A stretch of 64,000 bases of DNA from Luteipulveratus halotolerans (GTDB lineage Bacteria > Actinomycetota > Actinomycetes > Actinomycetales > Dermatophilaceae): positions 2,480,001 to 2,544,000 of the forward strand of contig NZ_LAIR01000002.1 of assembly GCF_001247745.1 (NCBI RefSeq), written 5' to 3'. Every line of letters begins with the position of its first letter. Position 1 is the stretch's first letter. Of this stretch, positions 7,831-15,204 are shown piece after piece. The position numbers were made by a program, and so were the translations under genes. A model generated the notes under the pieces. It did not search any database, was not told where the DNA came from, and saw only the letters and a program-made list of their open reading frames with translations.

Positions 7831-8160
7831 TTGGCTCGGATGACAGATCAAGAACTGCATCTGGTCTGTGTGCTTCGGGAACCACTACCCACAGCAGAAG
7901 ATCTTCTACTGGCCCAACAAGGGGATCTACACTTACCAGTACTACAACTTCGGGAGCGGCTGGAGGTACCAGCGAACAGATCACACGCCCTCAGAGCAGT
8001 CATCGCCTTCCTGATCCCTCAGGTGATCCTCCTTGTCGTGGGAACCGTCACCCAAGGAGGAATCTCGGGCCGCGAGATCTTCGCCGGTACGGTTCTCTCG
8101 GTGATCCTCGCAACCTGGGCGCTGAGGAAGCCAACACCCACTGCCCCACCTCATCCGTAA
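7831..8160 (+). CDS. Hypothetical small membrane protein (doubtful start)
   Basis: The frame encodes up to 109 residues. Only the C-terminal half looks like protein: two hydrophobic stretches, AVIAFLIPQVILLVVGTV and IFAGTVLSVILATWAL, joined by a short polar loop and ending with a Pro/Thr-rich tail. The N-terminal half runs through the aromatic remnant in another frame and has unnatural composition. The true gene may begin near 7980 or be a fragment fused by a frameshift to the preceding remnant. No family recognised. Confidence 0.35.
   Translation: MARMTDQELHLVCVLREPLPTAEDLLLAQQGDLHLPVLQLRERLEVPANRSHALRAVIAFLIPQVILLVVGTVTQGGISGREIFAGTVLSVILATWALRKPTPTAPPHP
7844..8014 (+). pseudogene. Aromatic-rich peptide remnant of unknown family
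   Basis: Reading the frame that ends with TGA at 8012-8014 gives 56 residues beginning QIKNCIWSVCFGNHYP and containing GIYTYQYYNFGSGWRYQ. It is rich in Tyr/Trp/Gly, like the mature part of a small secreted protein, and the local GC is lower than in the neighbours. A stop codon lies just upstream at 7841 and no start with an RBS is present, so it looks like the surviving 3' end of a gene. I do not recognise the family. It overlaps another candidate frame (7831-8160). Confidence 0.35.
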
Positions 8161-8277
8161 CCGGACCAGTTCGGACCCTCCCCAGTCCGACATGGGCTTG
8201 CTAGTCGGTGTTGCAGCCTCTAGCGGGCCGCCCTGACGCGCAGGCCGTTCGGATCGAACTTCGATCCTCACACTGTC

Positions 8278-8318
8278 GAAAGGGGCGGTGGCACCATCAC
8301 GGTGCCACCGCCCCTTTC
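8278..8318 (+). terminator. Very strong hairpin terminator
   Basis: Perfect 18-bp arms (8278-8295 and 8301-8318, starting GAAAGGGGCGGTGGCACC) with a 5-nt loop ATCAC, followed on the plus strand by TTGTC. This is one of the strongest hairpins in the window and resembles terminators of stable RNAs, yet no tRNA or other RNA gene was found upstream. It may serve the small ORF ending at 8160. Confidence 0.7.
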
Positions 8319-8380
8319 GTTGTCGGAGCGTGGAGTCACCGGGTAGGCGCGGGGACCTCGGGGTCCTTCGAGGGAGCTTC

Positions 8381-8507
8381 AGCTCCGGCTCGAAATGACG
8401 GGCGGTACCTCACTGCACCGGCGAAGCAGCCGTCTTTCGAGCGCGTCATTGAGCCGTCACCTTGGCGCGGCGTGTCCCGACCCGCAGACGATCGTCAGTG
8501 AGCCGGG
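8381..8507. repeat. Interspersed repeat, copy A (about 125 bp)
   Basis: This non-coding segment aligns along its length with 20710-20840 (copy B) and 21390-21520 (copy C). Shared blocks are a CTTCAGCTC start (A and C), TTCGnAATGACG, an ACCGGCGA-like centre (A and C), CACTGAGCCGTCACCTT, GGCGTGTCCCGACCCG and ACGATCGTCA. The motif GTCAsTGAGCC recurs inside each copy about every 45 bp. Copies occur near both edges of the accessory block. No protein is encoded. Confidence 0.6.
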
Positions 8508-8756
8508 TCGATCGGCGGCATCACTTCGCGCGGGGTGGAGCCGATCGTGATGCTGGTGGCCTGCCGCAGCCATCGACCAGCCGTGAGCGCGTCGGGGCCT
8601 GCTCGCCGTTGTGCCCGAGAGCAGCTGTCGTTGCTCTGGTCGATGTGCCTGCCGATCGCGCAGCGCCCTTCGCCGCGCCAGGCGTCTCGAGTCCCCGAAC
8701 GCTCAGTGGCGTCCCCGAGCTGCGCCGGGCTCATTCCGACGGCTCTTCTTTACGGG
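8508..8756. other. Gap without a supported gene
   Basis: Open frames exist on both strands but have no recognisable family, RBS or balanced codon use. One minus-strand frame (8495-8734) ends with SITIGSTPREVMPPIDPAH, which reads like protein and might be a gene fragment, but its stop lies inside the repeat element. I see nothing else here. Confidence 0.3.
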
Positions 8757-8789
8757 TCACCGCCGCCACACGAGCTGTGACGGCGGTGA
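8757..8789 (-). terminator. Hairpin terminator after copZ
   Basis: Nine-bp arms TCACCGCCG (8757-8765) and CGGCGGTGA (8781-8789) lie 10 bp beyond the copZ stop on the minus strand. Placement suggests it ends the copB-copZ message. Confidence 0.55.
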
Positions 8790-8798
8790 CTTCGGTTG

Positions 8799-8996
8799 TC
8801 AGGTGGTCTTGTACCCCGCTTCGCCGATGGCCGCGCGGACGGCGCCGGGGTCGGCGGTTCCGGTCACGGTGAGGGTTCCAGCTGCGATGTCGACCTCGGT
8901 GCCGTCAACGCCCATGATCGGGGAGACAGCGTTGGTGACCTTGCGTGCGCAGCTCGAGCAGGTCATGCCCTGGACGGTGTAGGTCGTGCTGGTCAT
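8799..8996 (-). CDS. copZ: Copper chaperone CopZ-like heavy-metal-associated domain protein
   Basis: A 65-residue HMA-domain protein. The metal site MTCSSCARKV (GMTCxxC) is at residues 11-20, and the ferredoxin-like fold ends in AIGEAGYKTT. Such proteins bind Cu(I) through the two cysteines and deliver it to copper ATPases. It follows the CopB-type ATPase on the same strand with a 182-nt gap that contains a perfect hairpin. An AGAGGAA lies upstream of the ATG. Copper is the likely metal from neighbours (CopB, DUF305), but other soft metals cannot be excluded. Confidence 0.9.
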   Translation of the reverse strand: MTSTTYTVQGMTCSSCARKVTNAVSPIMGVDGTEVDIAAGTLTVTGTADPGAVRAAIGEAGYKTT

Positions 8997-9021
8997 CGTT
9001 GGTTCCTCTTCTCTCTTCGAA

Positions 9022-9044
9022 GGCGACAGGGATGTCCTGTCGCC
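9022..9044 (-). promoter_or_regulatory. Intercistronic hairpin between copB and copZ
   Basis: Perfect 9-bp arms GGCGACAGG (9022-9030) and CCTGTCGCC (9036-9044) with a 5-nt loop sit upstream of copZ. It could act as a partial terminator or an mRNA-stabilising stem that sets the copB to copZ ratio. Function is inferred from place only. Confidence 0.4.
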
Positions 9045-9178
9045 GTTGTGGGTGCTGGGTCGGAGTGATCAGCAGTGGGTTGAGAGTGCGGGGCAGTGGC
9101 ATAGGTCCGTCTACGACAAGCACCGCGCGATCGGCCTGCACGGGCTCCCGAGACAGCCTCCAGGCGCCATCAGCGGTC

Positions 9179-11329
9179 TCATGCCGGCTCGTGGACCGAG
9201 TTCGGTTCCGGCTGTCGCTCCCCGAGCGGAGCGGCAGCCTCGGGGCGAAGGTCGAGCCGCCGCAGGAGCTGGGCGTTGAGTGCGACCACCACAGTGGAGA
9301 CCGACATCAGCACCGCTCCGACAGACATCGGCAGCACGAACCCGACGGGCGCGAGCACGCCCGCTGCGAGTGGTACCGCCGCCAGGTTGTAGCCGGCACC
9401 CCACGCCAGGTTCTGCATGCTCTTGCGGTACGTGGCGCGCGACAGCTCGATCACCGACAGCACCGAGCGGGGGTCGTCCGAGGCGAGGATGATCCCCGCC
9501 GAGCCGATAGCGACGTCGGTGCCGGCGCCGATCGCGATCCCCACGTCAGCCTTGGCCAGCGCGGGAGCGTCGTTGACCCCGTCCCCGACCATCGCCACCG
9601 TGCGCTCTTCTCCCTGAAGCTCAGCAACCTTGGACGACTTGTCCTCGGGGCGGACCCCGGCGTACACGCGGTCGATCCCGAGCTCATCGCCCACCGAGCG
9701 GGCCACGGCTTCGGCGTCGCCGGTGATCATGACCACCTGGACGCCGCGGTCGTGCAGGGCCTGTACAGCGGCACGGGACTCCTCACGGATCTCATCGGCC
9801 AGCCGCAGGGCACCCTCCACGTCGCCGTCGACGACGACGTGGAGGATGATCGCCCCTTCATCGCGCCAGGAGTCGGCGATCTCGAGCTCGTCACCTTCGA
9901 CCTGTGAGAGCAGCGCGGGACCGCCGACCTGCACGGTGCGGCCGTCGACGACCGCAGAGACACCGACTGCGGGATGCGAGACGAAGTCGTGGGCCTTCGG
10001 CACTTCCAGGGCGCGGCGCTCAGCGGCCCGCACGATGGCGCGTGCCAACGGGTGCTCGGAGTCGGCCTCGGCAGCGGCAGCCAAGGACAGGACATCCTCG
10101 GATGACAGCGGGCTGCCGCCTGCCGGCTGCACAGCGGTGACCGTGGGCTGACCCTTGGTCAACGTCCCGGTCTTGTCGAACAGGACCGTGTCGACCGAGC
10201 GCATCGTCTCCATCGCAAGGCGATCCTTGACCAGCACTCCGCCACGAGCGGCGCGCTCAGTCGCGATCGAGATCACCAGCGGGATCGCCAGACCGAGCGC
10301 GTGGGGGCAGGCGATGACCAAGACCGTGATCGTTCGGATGACCCCGTCATCGGGCAGGCCCACCACGGCCCAGACGACGAACGTGATCACGGCCGACCCG
10401 AGGGCGAACCAGAACAGCCAACCGGCTGCGGTGTCGGCCAGCCGCTGCGCCCGGGAACCGGACGCCTGCGCGTCGGCGACGAGCTTCTGGATGCCGGCGA
10501 GCGTCGTCTTCTCTCCCGTGGCCGCAACCTCGACGCGGAGACCTGAGTCAGTCGCGATCGTGCCTGCGATCACCGGATCACCGGGCCCGCGCCGAACAGT
10601 GCGGGACTCACCTGTGATCATCGCCTCGTCCATCGAGGCCGAGCCTTGGACGACCCGCCCGTCAGCCGGGACACTGCCTCCGGGACGCACCACGACAATG
10701 TCACCGACGCGCAAGTCGCCCGGAGAGACAGTCACGACGTCGTCCCCCTCGACGCGCTCTGCCTCATCGGGCAGCAGCGCCGCGAGGGAGTCCAGGGCCG
10801 AGGTCGTACGCGCAAGAGAGCGCATCTCGATCCAGTGGCCGAGCAGCATGATCACGACCAGCAGAGCGAGCTCCCACCAGAAGTCGAGGTGGTGAGCGAG
10901 CACTCCGAGCGTGGATCCCCACGAGGCGACGAACGCGACCGTCAGCGCCAGCGCGACGAGCAGCATCATCCCGGGCTGACGAGACCGGATCTCGCTCACG
11001 GCACCCGAGAGGAAGGGACGACCGAACCACCCGTAGAGGACGGTGCCGAGAACCGGCGCGACGGCATCCACGACGAAGCTGTGCGGCAGCTCGTAACCAA
11101 CCAGCTCGGCGAACATCCGCGACAGCAGCACGGTAGGCACCGCGACCAGGAGCGATCCCCAGAAGAGCCTCCGAAACATGGCCACGTGATCTCCGTGCCC
11201 ATGGTGCCCGTGGCCGGCGCCGTCATGGCCGGCGTGCTCATTGTCGTGGCCGGGGCTGTGGTGACCATGCGCCTCTGCAACGTGCTGATCGTTCTCGCCC
11301 GGATGCGGTTGAGGCTGGTGCGTACTCAC
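9179..11329 (-). CDS. copB: P1B-type copper-transporting ATPase with CPH motif (CopB type)
   Basis: A 716-residue heavy-metal P-type ATPase that pumps copper out across the membrane. The first 70 residues are His/Gly-rich (HGHHSPGHDNEHAGHDG) and replace the CxxC domains of CopA. Then come the membrane segments, the TGES actuator loop (MITGESRTV), the intramembrane metal motif CPH (IACPHALGLA, about residue 340), the phosphorylation site DKTGT (about 383), HP (SEHPLARA) and GDGVNDAPAL. CPH plus a His-rich tail marks subgroup P1B-3, usually Cu(II)/Cu(I) efflux. GTG at 11329 is chosen because AAGGAG lies 5 nt upstream. A CsoR-like operator sits just before the gene. Confidence 0.93.
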   Translation of the reverse strand: MSTHQPQPHPGENDQHVAEAHGHHSPGHDNEHAGHDGAGHGHHGHGDHVAMFRRLFWGSLLVAVPTVLLSRMFAELVGYELPHSFVVDAVAPVLGTVLYGWFGRPFLSGAVSEIRSRQPGMMLLVALALTVAFVASWGSTLGVLAHHLDFWWELALLVVIMLLGHWIEMRSLARTTSALDSLAALLPDEAERVEGDDVVTVSPGDLRVGDIVVVRPGGSVPADGRVVQGSASMDEAMITGESRTVRRGPGDPVIAGTIATDSGLRVEVAATGEKTTLAGIQKLVADAQASGSRAQRLADTAAGWLFWFALGSAVITFVVWAVVGLPDDGVIRTITVLVIACPHALGLAIPLVISIATERAARGGVLVKDRLAMETMRSVDTVLFDKTGTLTKGQPTVTAVQPAGGSPLSSEDVLSLAAAAEADSEHPLARAIVRAAERRALEVPKAHDFVSHPAVGVSAVVDGRTVQVGGPALLSQVEGDELEIADSWRDEGAIILHVVVDGDVEGALRLADEIREESRAAVQALHDRGVQVVMITGDAEAVARSVGDELGIDRVYAGVRPEDKSSKVAELQGEERTVAMVGDGVNDAPALAKADVGIAIGAGTDVAIGSAGIILASDDPRSVLSVIELSRATYRKSMQNLAWGAGYNLAAVPLAAGVLAPVGFVLPMSVGAVLMSVSTVVVALNAQLLRRLDLRPEAAAPLGERQPEPNSVHEPA

Positions 11330-11345
11330 GACGACTCCTTCGTAA

Positions 11346-11363
11346 ATACCCCTGGGGAGTATA
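11346..11363 (-). promoter_or_regulatory. CsoR-like operator overlapping the copB promoter
   Basis: ATACCCCTGGGGAGTAT (11346-11362) is a near-palindrome with central G tracts, like CsoR copper-repressor operators in actinobacteria. It overlaps TATACT (11358-11363, minus strand), a good -10 box, and lies 17 nt upstream of the copB GTG. Repressor binding here would block transcription until copper is present. No csoR gene is seen in the window. Confidence 0.55.
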
Positions 11364-11504
11364 TGCACTGTCGGTCTAGCCAACCATGCAGCTGCTGCCA
11401 CGATTCCCACGAACCATGGAGTTTTGACGAAGATCGTCTGGTGACTTGGCCGCTTCACCAGCCGTTGGCTGCACCGCGAGGTTCACGACGGTGAGACTGA
11501 CCGG

Positions 11505-12215
11505 ATGACGGTGCAGCAGAACGACCGCCGGTCCCGTGTGATGGTGGTCGATGACGAACGAGCCTTGGCAGGGATGATCGCGAACTACCTCGATCGTGCG
11601 GGCCATCACGTGCGAGTCGTCCACACCGGCACCGAGGCGGTTCCGGCCGCCCGCGAATGGGCCCCGGATGTTGTCGTCCTCGACCTTGGGCTTCCCGGCG
11701 TGGACGGTGTCGAGGTCTGCCGTCAGATCCGTACGTTCTCCGACTGCCTGGTGCTGATGGTCACCGCCAGGGACGGCGAGACCGACACGTTGATCGGCCT
11801 TTCAGTCGGGGCAGACGACTACATGAGTAAGCCGTTCAGCGTGCGGGAGCTCGTCGCACGCGTAGGTGTCCTGCTTCGACGGCCGCGCGCCTCGGCGTCC
11901 GTGCCTGCGGCCGGTCTGCGGCTGGGCGGCCTGCACGTGGACCCCCAGGCCCGGGAGGTGCTGCTCGACGGCTCGCCGGTCCATCTGACTCGTACCGAGT
12001 TCGAGCTGCTGGCGACGCTGCTCGCGCAGCCGCGACGCGCGTTTGGTCGACGAGCGTTGATCGATGAGATCTGGGGTCCGGACTGGGTGGGCGATGAGCA
12101 CCTCGTCGACACACATGTCGCGCACGTGCGGCGCAAGCTCGACGACGATCCTGCGCGCCCTCGGTTCATCGAGACGGTCCGTGGCATCGGCTACCGAGCG
12201 GGTAGCGGGTCATGA
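11505..12215 (+). CDS. OmpR-family response regulator of the accessory block
   Basis: A 236-residue two-domain regulator. The receiver domain has the acidic pair in VMVVDDERAL, the phospho-acceptor Asp in VVVLDLGLPG (about residue 58), a Thr in MVTARD and the Lys in MSKPFS. The winged-helix DNA-binding domain (about 140-232) ends with HVRRKLDDDPARPRFIETVRGIGYRAG. All phosphorylation residues are intact. Its stop overlaps the ATG of what should be the sensor kinase gene, but that gene is reduced to a fragment. Candidate binding boxes (11-bp tandem repeats) lie upstream of the DUF305 and NlpC genes. It is divergent from copB. Confidence 0.93.
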   Translation: MTVQQNDRRSRVMVVDDERALAGMIANYLDRAGHHVRVVHTGTEAVPAAREWAPDVVVLDLGLPGVDGVEVCRQIRTFSDCLVLMVTARDGETDTLIGLSVGADDYMSKPFSVRELVARVGVLLRRPRASASVPAAGLRLGGLHVDPQAREVLLDGSPVHLTRTEFELLATLLAQPRRAFGRRALIDEIWGPDWVGDEHLVDTHVAHVRRKLDDDPARPRFIETVRGIGYRAGSGS

Positions 12216-12465
12216 CCGTCAAGGACCAGGAGTCCCGGTGATCGATGTCGCCGACGACGGAGACGGCATCGCTGAGGAGCACCTGTCGCACGTGTTCGAA
12301 CGCTTCTACCGGACGGACAGCGCCCGCGACCGGGACCACGGCGGCGCCGGCATCGGACTTGCGATCTGCCGCTCGGTGGTACGCGCTCACGGAGGGTCGA
12401 TCATCGCCCGTAGCGGCGGACTCGGCACGGGCGCAACGTTCCGGATCACCCTGCCGACTTCATGA
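12212..12465 (+). pseudogene. Sensor histidine kinase remnant (ATP-binding C-terminus only)
   Basis: An ATG at 12212 overlaps the response regulator stop in the usual way but reads only nine codons (MTVKDQESR) before TGA. A different frame from about 12238 then encodes the last 75 residues of a HATPase_c domain: the G1 box DDGDGI, the F box VFERFYRTDSARD, the G2 box GAGIGLAICRSVV and GGLGTGATFRITLP. Sensor, membrane, HisKA and N-box regions are all missing. The arrangement is what a large internal deletion joining the first codons to the 3' end would give. The regulator is therefore orphaned at this locus. Confidence 0.85.
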
Positions 12466-12482
12466 AATCTCCATAGAACCTC
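12461..12482 (-). promoter_or_regulatory. Two 11-bp tandem boxes upstream of the DUF305 gene
   Basis: On the minus strand the units GAGGTTCTATG (12472-12482) and GAGATTTCATG (12461-12471) lie head to tail with one-helical-turn spacing. They match the boxes before the NlpC gene (consensus GAGrTTyYrTG). Tandem 11-bp repeats are the usual target of OmpR-family regulators, so the adjacent response regulator is the natural candidate. They lie 38 nt before the DUF305 ATG. Confidence 0.55.
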
Positions 12483-12519
12483 GGCCTCCGCGCAGCAACC
12501 GCGCGCAAGGCTGGAGCGT

Positions 12520-13146
12520 ATGAAGTGGACCTCGCCCTCAGCCCTTGTCACCGGCGCCGTTGTCGTGGCGCTCACGCTCAGCGCCTGCGGAGACGACGAC
12601 AACGGTCACGGCTCGGGCCACAGCCCGGGCATGGACGGAATGAGCTCCTCGGCGACGCCGTCCACGGCAGCGGGTCGCCAGGGGGACATCTCCTTCGCCC
12701 AGCAGATGATCCCGCACCACCGTCAGGCCGTGCAGATGGCCGACATGGCGTTGGGCAAGCAGGGCGTCTCCGCCGATGTCACCCGTCTCGCGACCGACAT
12801 CAAGAAGGCGCAGGACCCCGAGATCACCAAGATGAGCGGGTGGCTCCGGTCGTGGGGTGCCGCGGTACCGAGCGCCGGTTCCCACGCCGGCCACGACATG
12901 AGCGGAATGCCCGGAATGATGTCCGAGCAGGACATGAGCGGGCTCGAGAAGGCAAGCGGTTCGACATTCGACCGGATGTGGCTGACGATGATGATCAAGC
13001 ACCACCAGGGCGCAGTCACGATGGCCACCGACGTGAAGAAGACGACCAGCAACCCTCAGGTCACCAGCCTCGCTAACGCGATCATCAAGGGGCAGAACGC
13101 GGAGATCCGCACCATGCAGGGCCTGCTGAAGCCGTCGAGCTCCTGA
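12520..13146 (+). CDS. DUF305 domain lipoprotein, Met/His-rich (copper-associated)
   Basis: A 208-residue exported protein with a signal peptide and lipobox (LTLSAC, Cys about residue 24), then a Gly/His/Met/Ser linker (GHGSGHSPGMDGM). The DUF305 four-helix, ferritin-like domain has paired motifs QQMIPHHRQAVQMADM (about 66-81) and MMIKHHQGAVTMA (about 160-173), which probably form metal sites. A second Met/His cluster, HAGHDMSGMPGMM, lies between them. DUF305 proteins are often found beside copper-resistance genes, and binding of copper in the envelope is likely, though the biochemical role is not established. Tandem regulator boxes lie just upstream. Confidence 0.9.
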   Translation: MKWTSPSALVTGAVVVALTLSACGDDDNGHGSGHSPGMDGMSSSATPSTAAGRQGDISFAQQMIPHHRQAVQMADMALGKQGVSADVTRLATDIKKAQDPEITKMSGWLRSWGAAVPSAGSHAGHDMSGMPGMMSEQDMSGLEKASGSTFDRMWLTMMIKHHQGAVTMATDVKKTTSNPQVTSLANAIIKGQNAEIRTMQGLLKPSSS

Positions 13147-13147
13147 C

Positions 13148-14029
13148 TTGCTCACCCCGGTCACCAAGCCCGTGTCCCGACGCGCCGCCATCGCCGGCCT
13201 CGCCGGCACCGTCGGCCTCGTCGCGACAGCCTGCGGCCCGAAGAGCTCCTCCGACGCGCGCCCTGGGGCAGCGTCCTCACCGAGCGGACTCGCCGACGTC
13301 GTCATCACCCACATTCACGCGATCGCCCCGACGCCGCAGGAGCGTGGCGTGCTGCTGGCCACCCACGAAGGACTCTTCGAGGTGGTGGGCCGCCGTCCTC
13401 GGCGCATCGGGCCGGTGATTGACCTGATGGGATTCACCATCGCGCCGAGCGGGACCTACCTCGCCTCGGGTCACCCAGGGCCCGGGAGCCCACTGCCCGA
13501 CCCGGTGGGACTGATCGCATCGACCGACCGAGGGCGAACCTGGAAAGCCCAGTCGCGAAGCGGAGTCTCCGACTTCCACGCCTTGGCCTCGACGACCTCG
13601 GCGACCCTCGCGTACGACAACGCCCTGCGCGTGACCAAGGACGGACGCACCTGGTTCACCGCGACCATGCCGGCCCCGCCTCGAGCCCTGGCCGCGTCTG
13701 CGGCGGGAACCGTGCTGGCGACGACCGAGAGGGGCCTGTTCCTTACCTACAACGACGGCCAGCGCTGGTCTCCGGTCCGCACGCCGCGCCTCCTGGTGGT
13801 CGCAACATGGGTGGGCTCATCAACGATCGTTGGCGCCGACGTCGACGGCCGGCTGGTCATCAGCGGTGATGCCGGACGCAGCTGGCAGACAGGGGCGCAG
13901 GTCGGCGCCGTCGATGCGATCTGCGCCCGCCGAACCGGTAGATCGGTCACCGTCGACTACGTCGTCGGCACTGCCGTGCGGCGTACCACCGACCTCGGGA
14001 GAGGTACGTCCGAGGTGTTTGCGGGATGA
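13148..14029 (+). CDS. BNR-like (sortilin/F510_1955-type) lipoprotein
   Basis: A 293-residue exported protein. It starts either with TTG at 13148 or GTG at 13172 (MSRRAAIAGLAG), and the second gives a cleaner signal peptide. A lipobox-like VATAC follows, then Ser/Pro linker. The body has repeated Asp-box-like turns, STDRGRTWKAQ, TKDGRTWFTA, YNDGQRWSPV and SGDAGRSWQTG, typical of BNR/beta-propeller folds. Related proteins are often coded next to DUF305 genes, as here (1 bp gap). Any enzymatic role is unknown. Its stop overlaps the next gene by ATGA, so translation is coupled. Confidence 0.8.
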   Translation: MLTPVTKPVSRRAAIAGLAGTVGLVATACGPKSSSDARPGAASSPSGLADVVITHIHAIAPTPQERGVLLATHEGLFEVVGRRPRRIGPVIDLMGFTIAPSGTYLASGHPGPGSPLPDPVGLIASTDRGRTWKAQSRSGVSDFHALASTTSATLAYDNALRVTKDGRTWFTATMPAPPRALAASAAGTVLATTERGLFLTYNDGQRWSPVRTPRLLVVATWVGSSTIVGADVDGRLVISGDAGRSWQTGAQVGAVDAICARRTGRSVTVDYVVGTAVRRTTDLGRGTSEVFAG

Positions 14030-15204
14030 CGCCAGCGGACCAGCCCATCTCCCCACGCCGGCCGGGCCGAGCGCTCACCCTCGAGCAGCCGTCCGTGTCC
14101 CGGCGCCGACGCCGCGAGGAGGGAGCTCGATCACCGCGTCATGCCGCGAAGTCGGACGCCGGCAGGCTGCTGGCCCTGGATGCCGCACGAGGCGTTGCTC
14201 TGGCAGGCATGGTGATCATCAATGTCGGGCCGGTGAAGGTGAACGGTCTACTGGATCGCCTCTACCTGGCTCCGTACGGCAGGGCGTCGATCCTCTTCGT
14301 CCTGGTCGCCGGCATCAGCATGACCTTCTTCCTCCGCTCACGCCGACGCGATGCGCGGCGCTGGCCCACCCTGGTGTGGCGCTCCGTGCTGTTCCTCTTC
14401 GGCGGTCTGCTGATGCAGTCACTCACCCCGGAGGTGAGCGTCATCCTGCCGATGTACGGAGTGCTGTTCGTGCTCGCCCTGGCCGTGCAGCGCCTCCCGC
14501 GGCAGGCCCTTCTCGGTCTTGCGGTAGCCATGGCTGCGCTGGGCCCAGCGGTGATCGTCACGCACGAGACACTGGATGGTCACGGGCAGCACTTCACGAC
14601 AGCGCCGACGATCGCAGCCCCGATTCGGGGCATCGCCCACAGCGTGCTGCTGTCCGGCCCCTACCCGGTGCTCGCATGGGTCGTGCCGTTCCTCATCGGG
14701 ATGTGGGTCGCCGGCCTTGACCTGTCCAGCCGGGTCACGCTCAACGCGATGATCGCCTGGGGCGCGCTCCTGACCACGACGGGCCTGGCCGGGGCCGTCG
14801 TCGGGCCTGCTCTGACCGGCCGCACGGACGGTTACGCCAAGCTGCTCACCGGCGCCGCTCACGGTCAGATGCCGCTGTGGCTGGTCAGCAGCATCAGTGG
14901 CGCGGTGTGCGCGGTGGCCGTCTTCTTGCGCTCCTGGCACGTCATCGGCCGTTACTGCGGCCTCCTGGTCACGGCCGGGCAGATGGCGCTCAGCCTGTAC
15001 GTCGTCCACTTCCTCATCATTGCCGTGACCACGCGCGCCGACACCCGTGCCATCGGGGTCGTGATGAGCACAGCGCTCATCACCGCACTGCTGGCGTTCG
15101 CCCACGTCTGGCTCCGCCTGAGCGACATCGGCCCTCTCGAGCGAGTGATCCGCGCAGCATGGCTCCGCCGCGTCAGCGGTCCACCGCGGCGGGCTCGCGC
15201 ATGA
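14026..15204 (+). CDS. Polytopic membrane protein, DUF418/DUF1624 (heparan acetyltransferase)-like
   Basis: A 392-residue membrane protein. After a basic 45-residue N-terminal extension (PRRPGRALTL, SRRRRREEG) comes LLALDAARGVALAGMVIINVGP, the hallmark first segment of the DUF418/DUF1624/HGSNAT group, followed by nine or ten further hydrophobic segments. Relatives are proposed to transfer acyl groups across the membrane or act as transporters; no activity can be assigned here. It starts within the stop of the BNR-like gene and ends within the start of the gamma-glutamyltransferase gene, both ATGA overlaps, so the three proteins are probably made together and act in the envelope. Confidence 0.75.
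   Translation: MTPADQPISPRRPGRALTLEQPSVSRRRRREEGARSPRHAAKSDAGRLLALDAARGVALAGMVIINVGPVKVNGLLDRLYLAPYGRASILFVLVAGISMTFFLRSRRRDARRWPTLVWRSVLFLFGGLLMQSLTPEVSVILPMYGVLFVLALAVQRLPRQALLGLAVAMAALGPAVIVTHETLDGHGQHFTTAPTIAAPIRGIAHSVLLSGPYPVLAWVVPFLIGMWVAGLDLSSRVTLNAMIAWGALLTTTGLAGAVVGPALTGRTDGYAKLLTGAAHGQMPLWLVSSISGAVCAVAVFLRSWHVIGRYCGLLVTAGQMALSLYVVHFLIIAVTTRADTRAIGVVMSTALITALLAFAHVWLRLSDIGPLERVIRAAWLRRVSGPPRRARA

Noticed and set aside
8215..8280. Possible tRNA upstream of the strong hairpin
   Set aside because: No acceptor stem, proper T-loop motif or CCA end could be built; the short GATCGAACTTCGATC stretch is only a small local inverted repeat.
8495..8734. Minus-strand 79-codon frame
   Set aside because: The end reads like protein, but there is no RBS, no recognised family and its stop lies inside the repeat element; kept only as a note in the gap entry.
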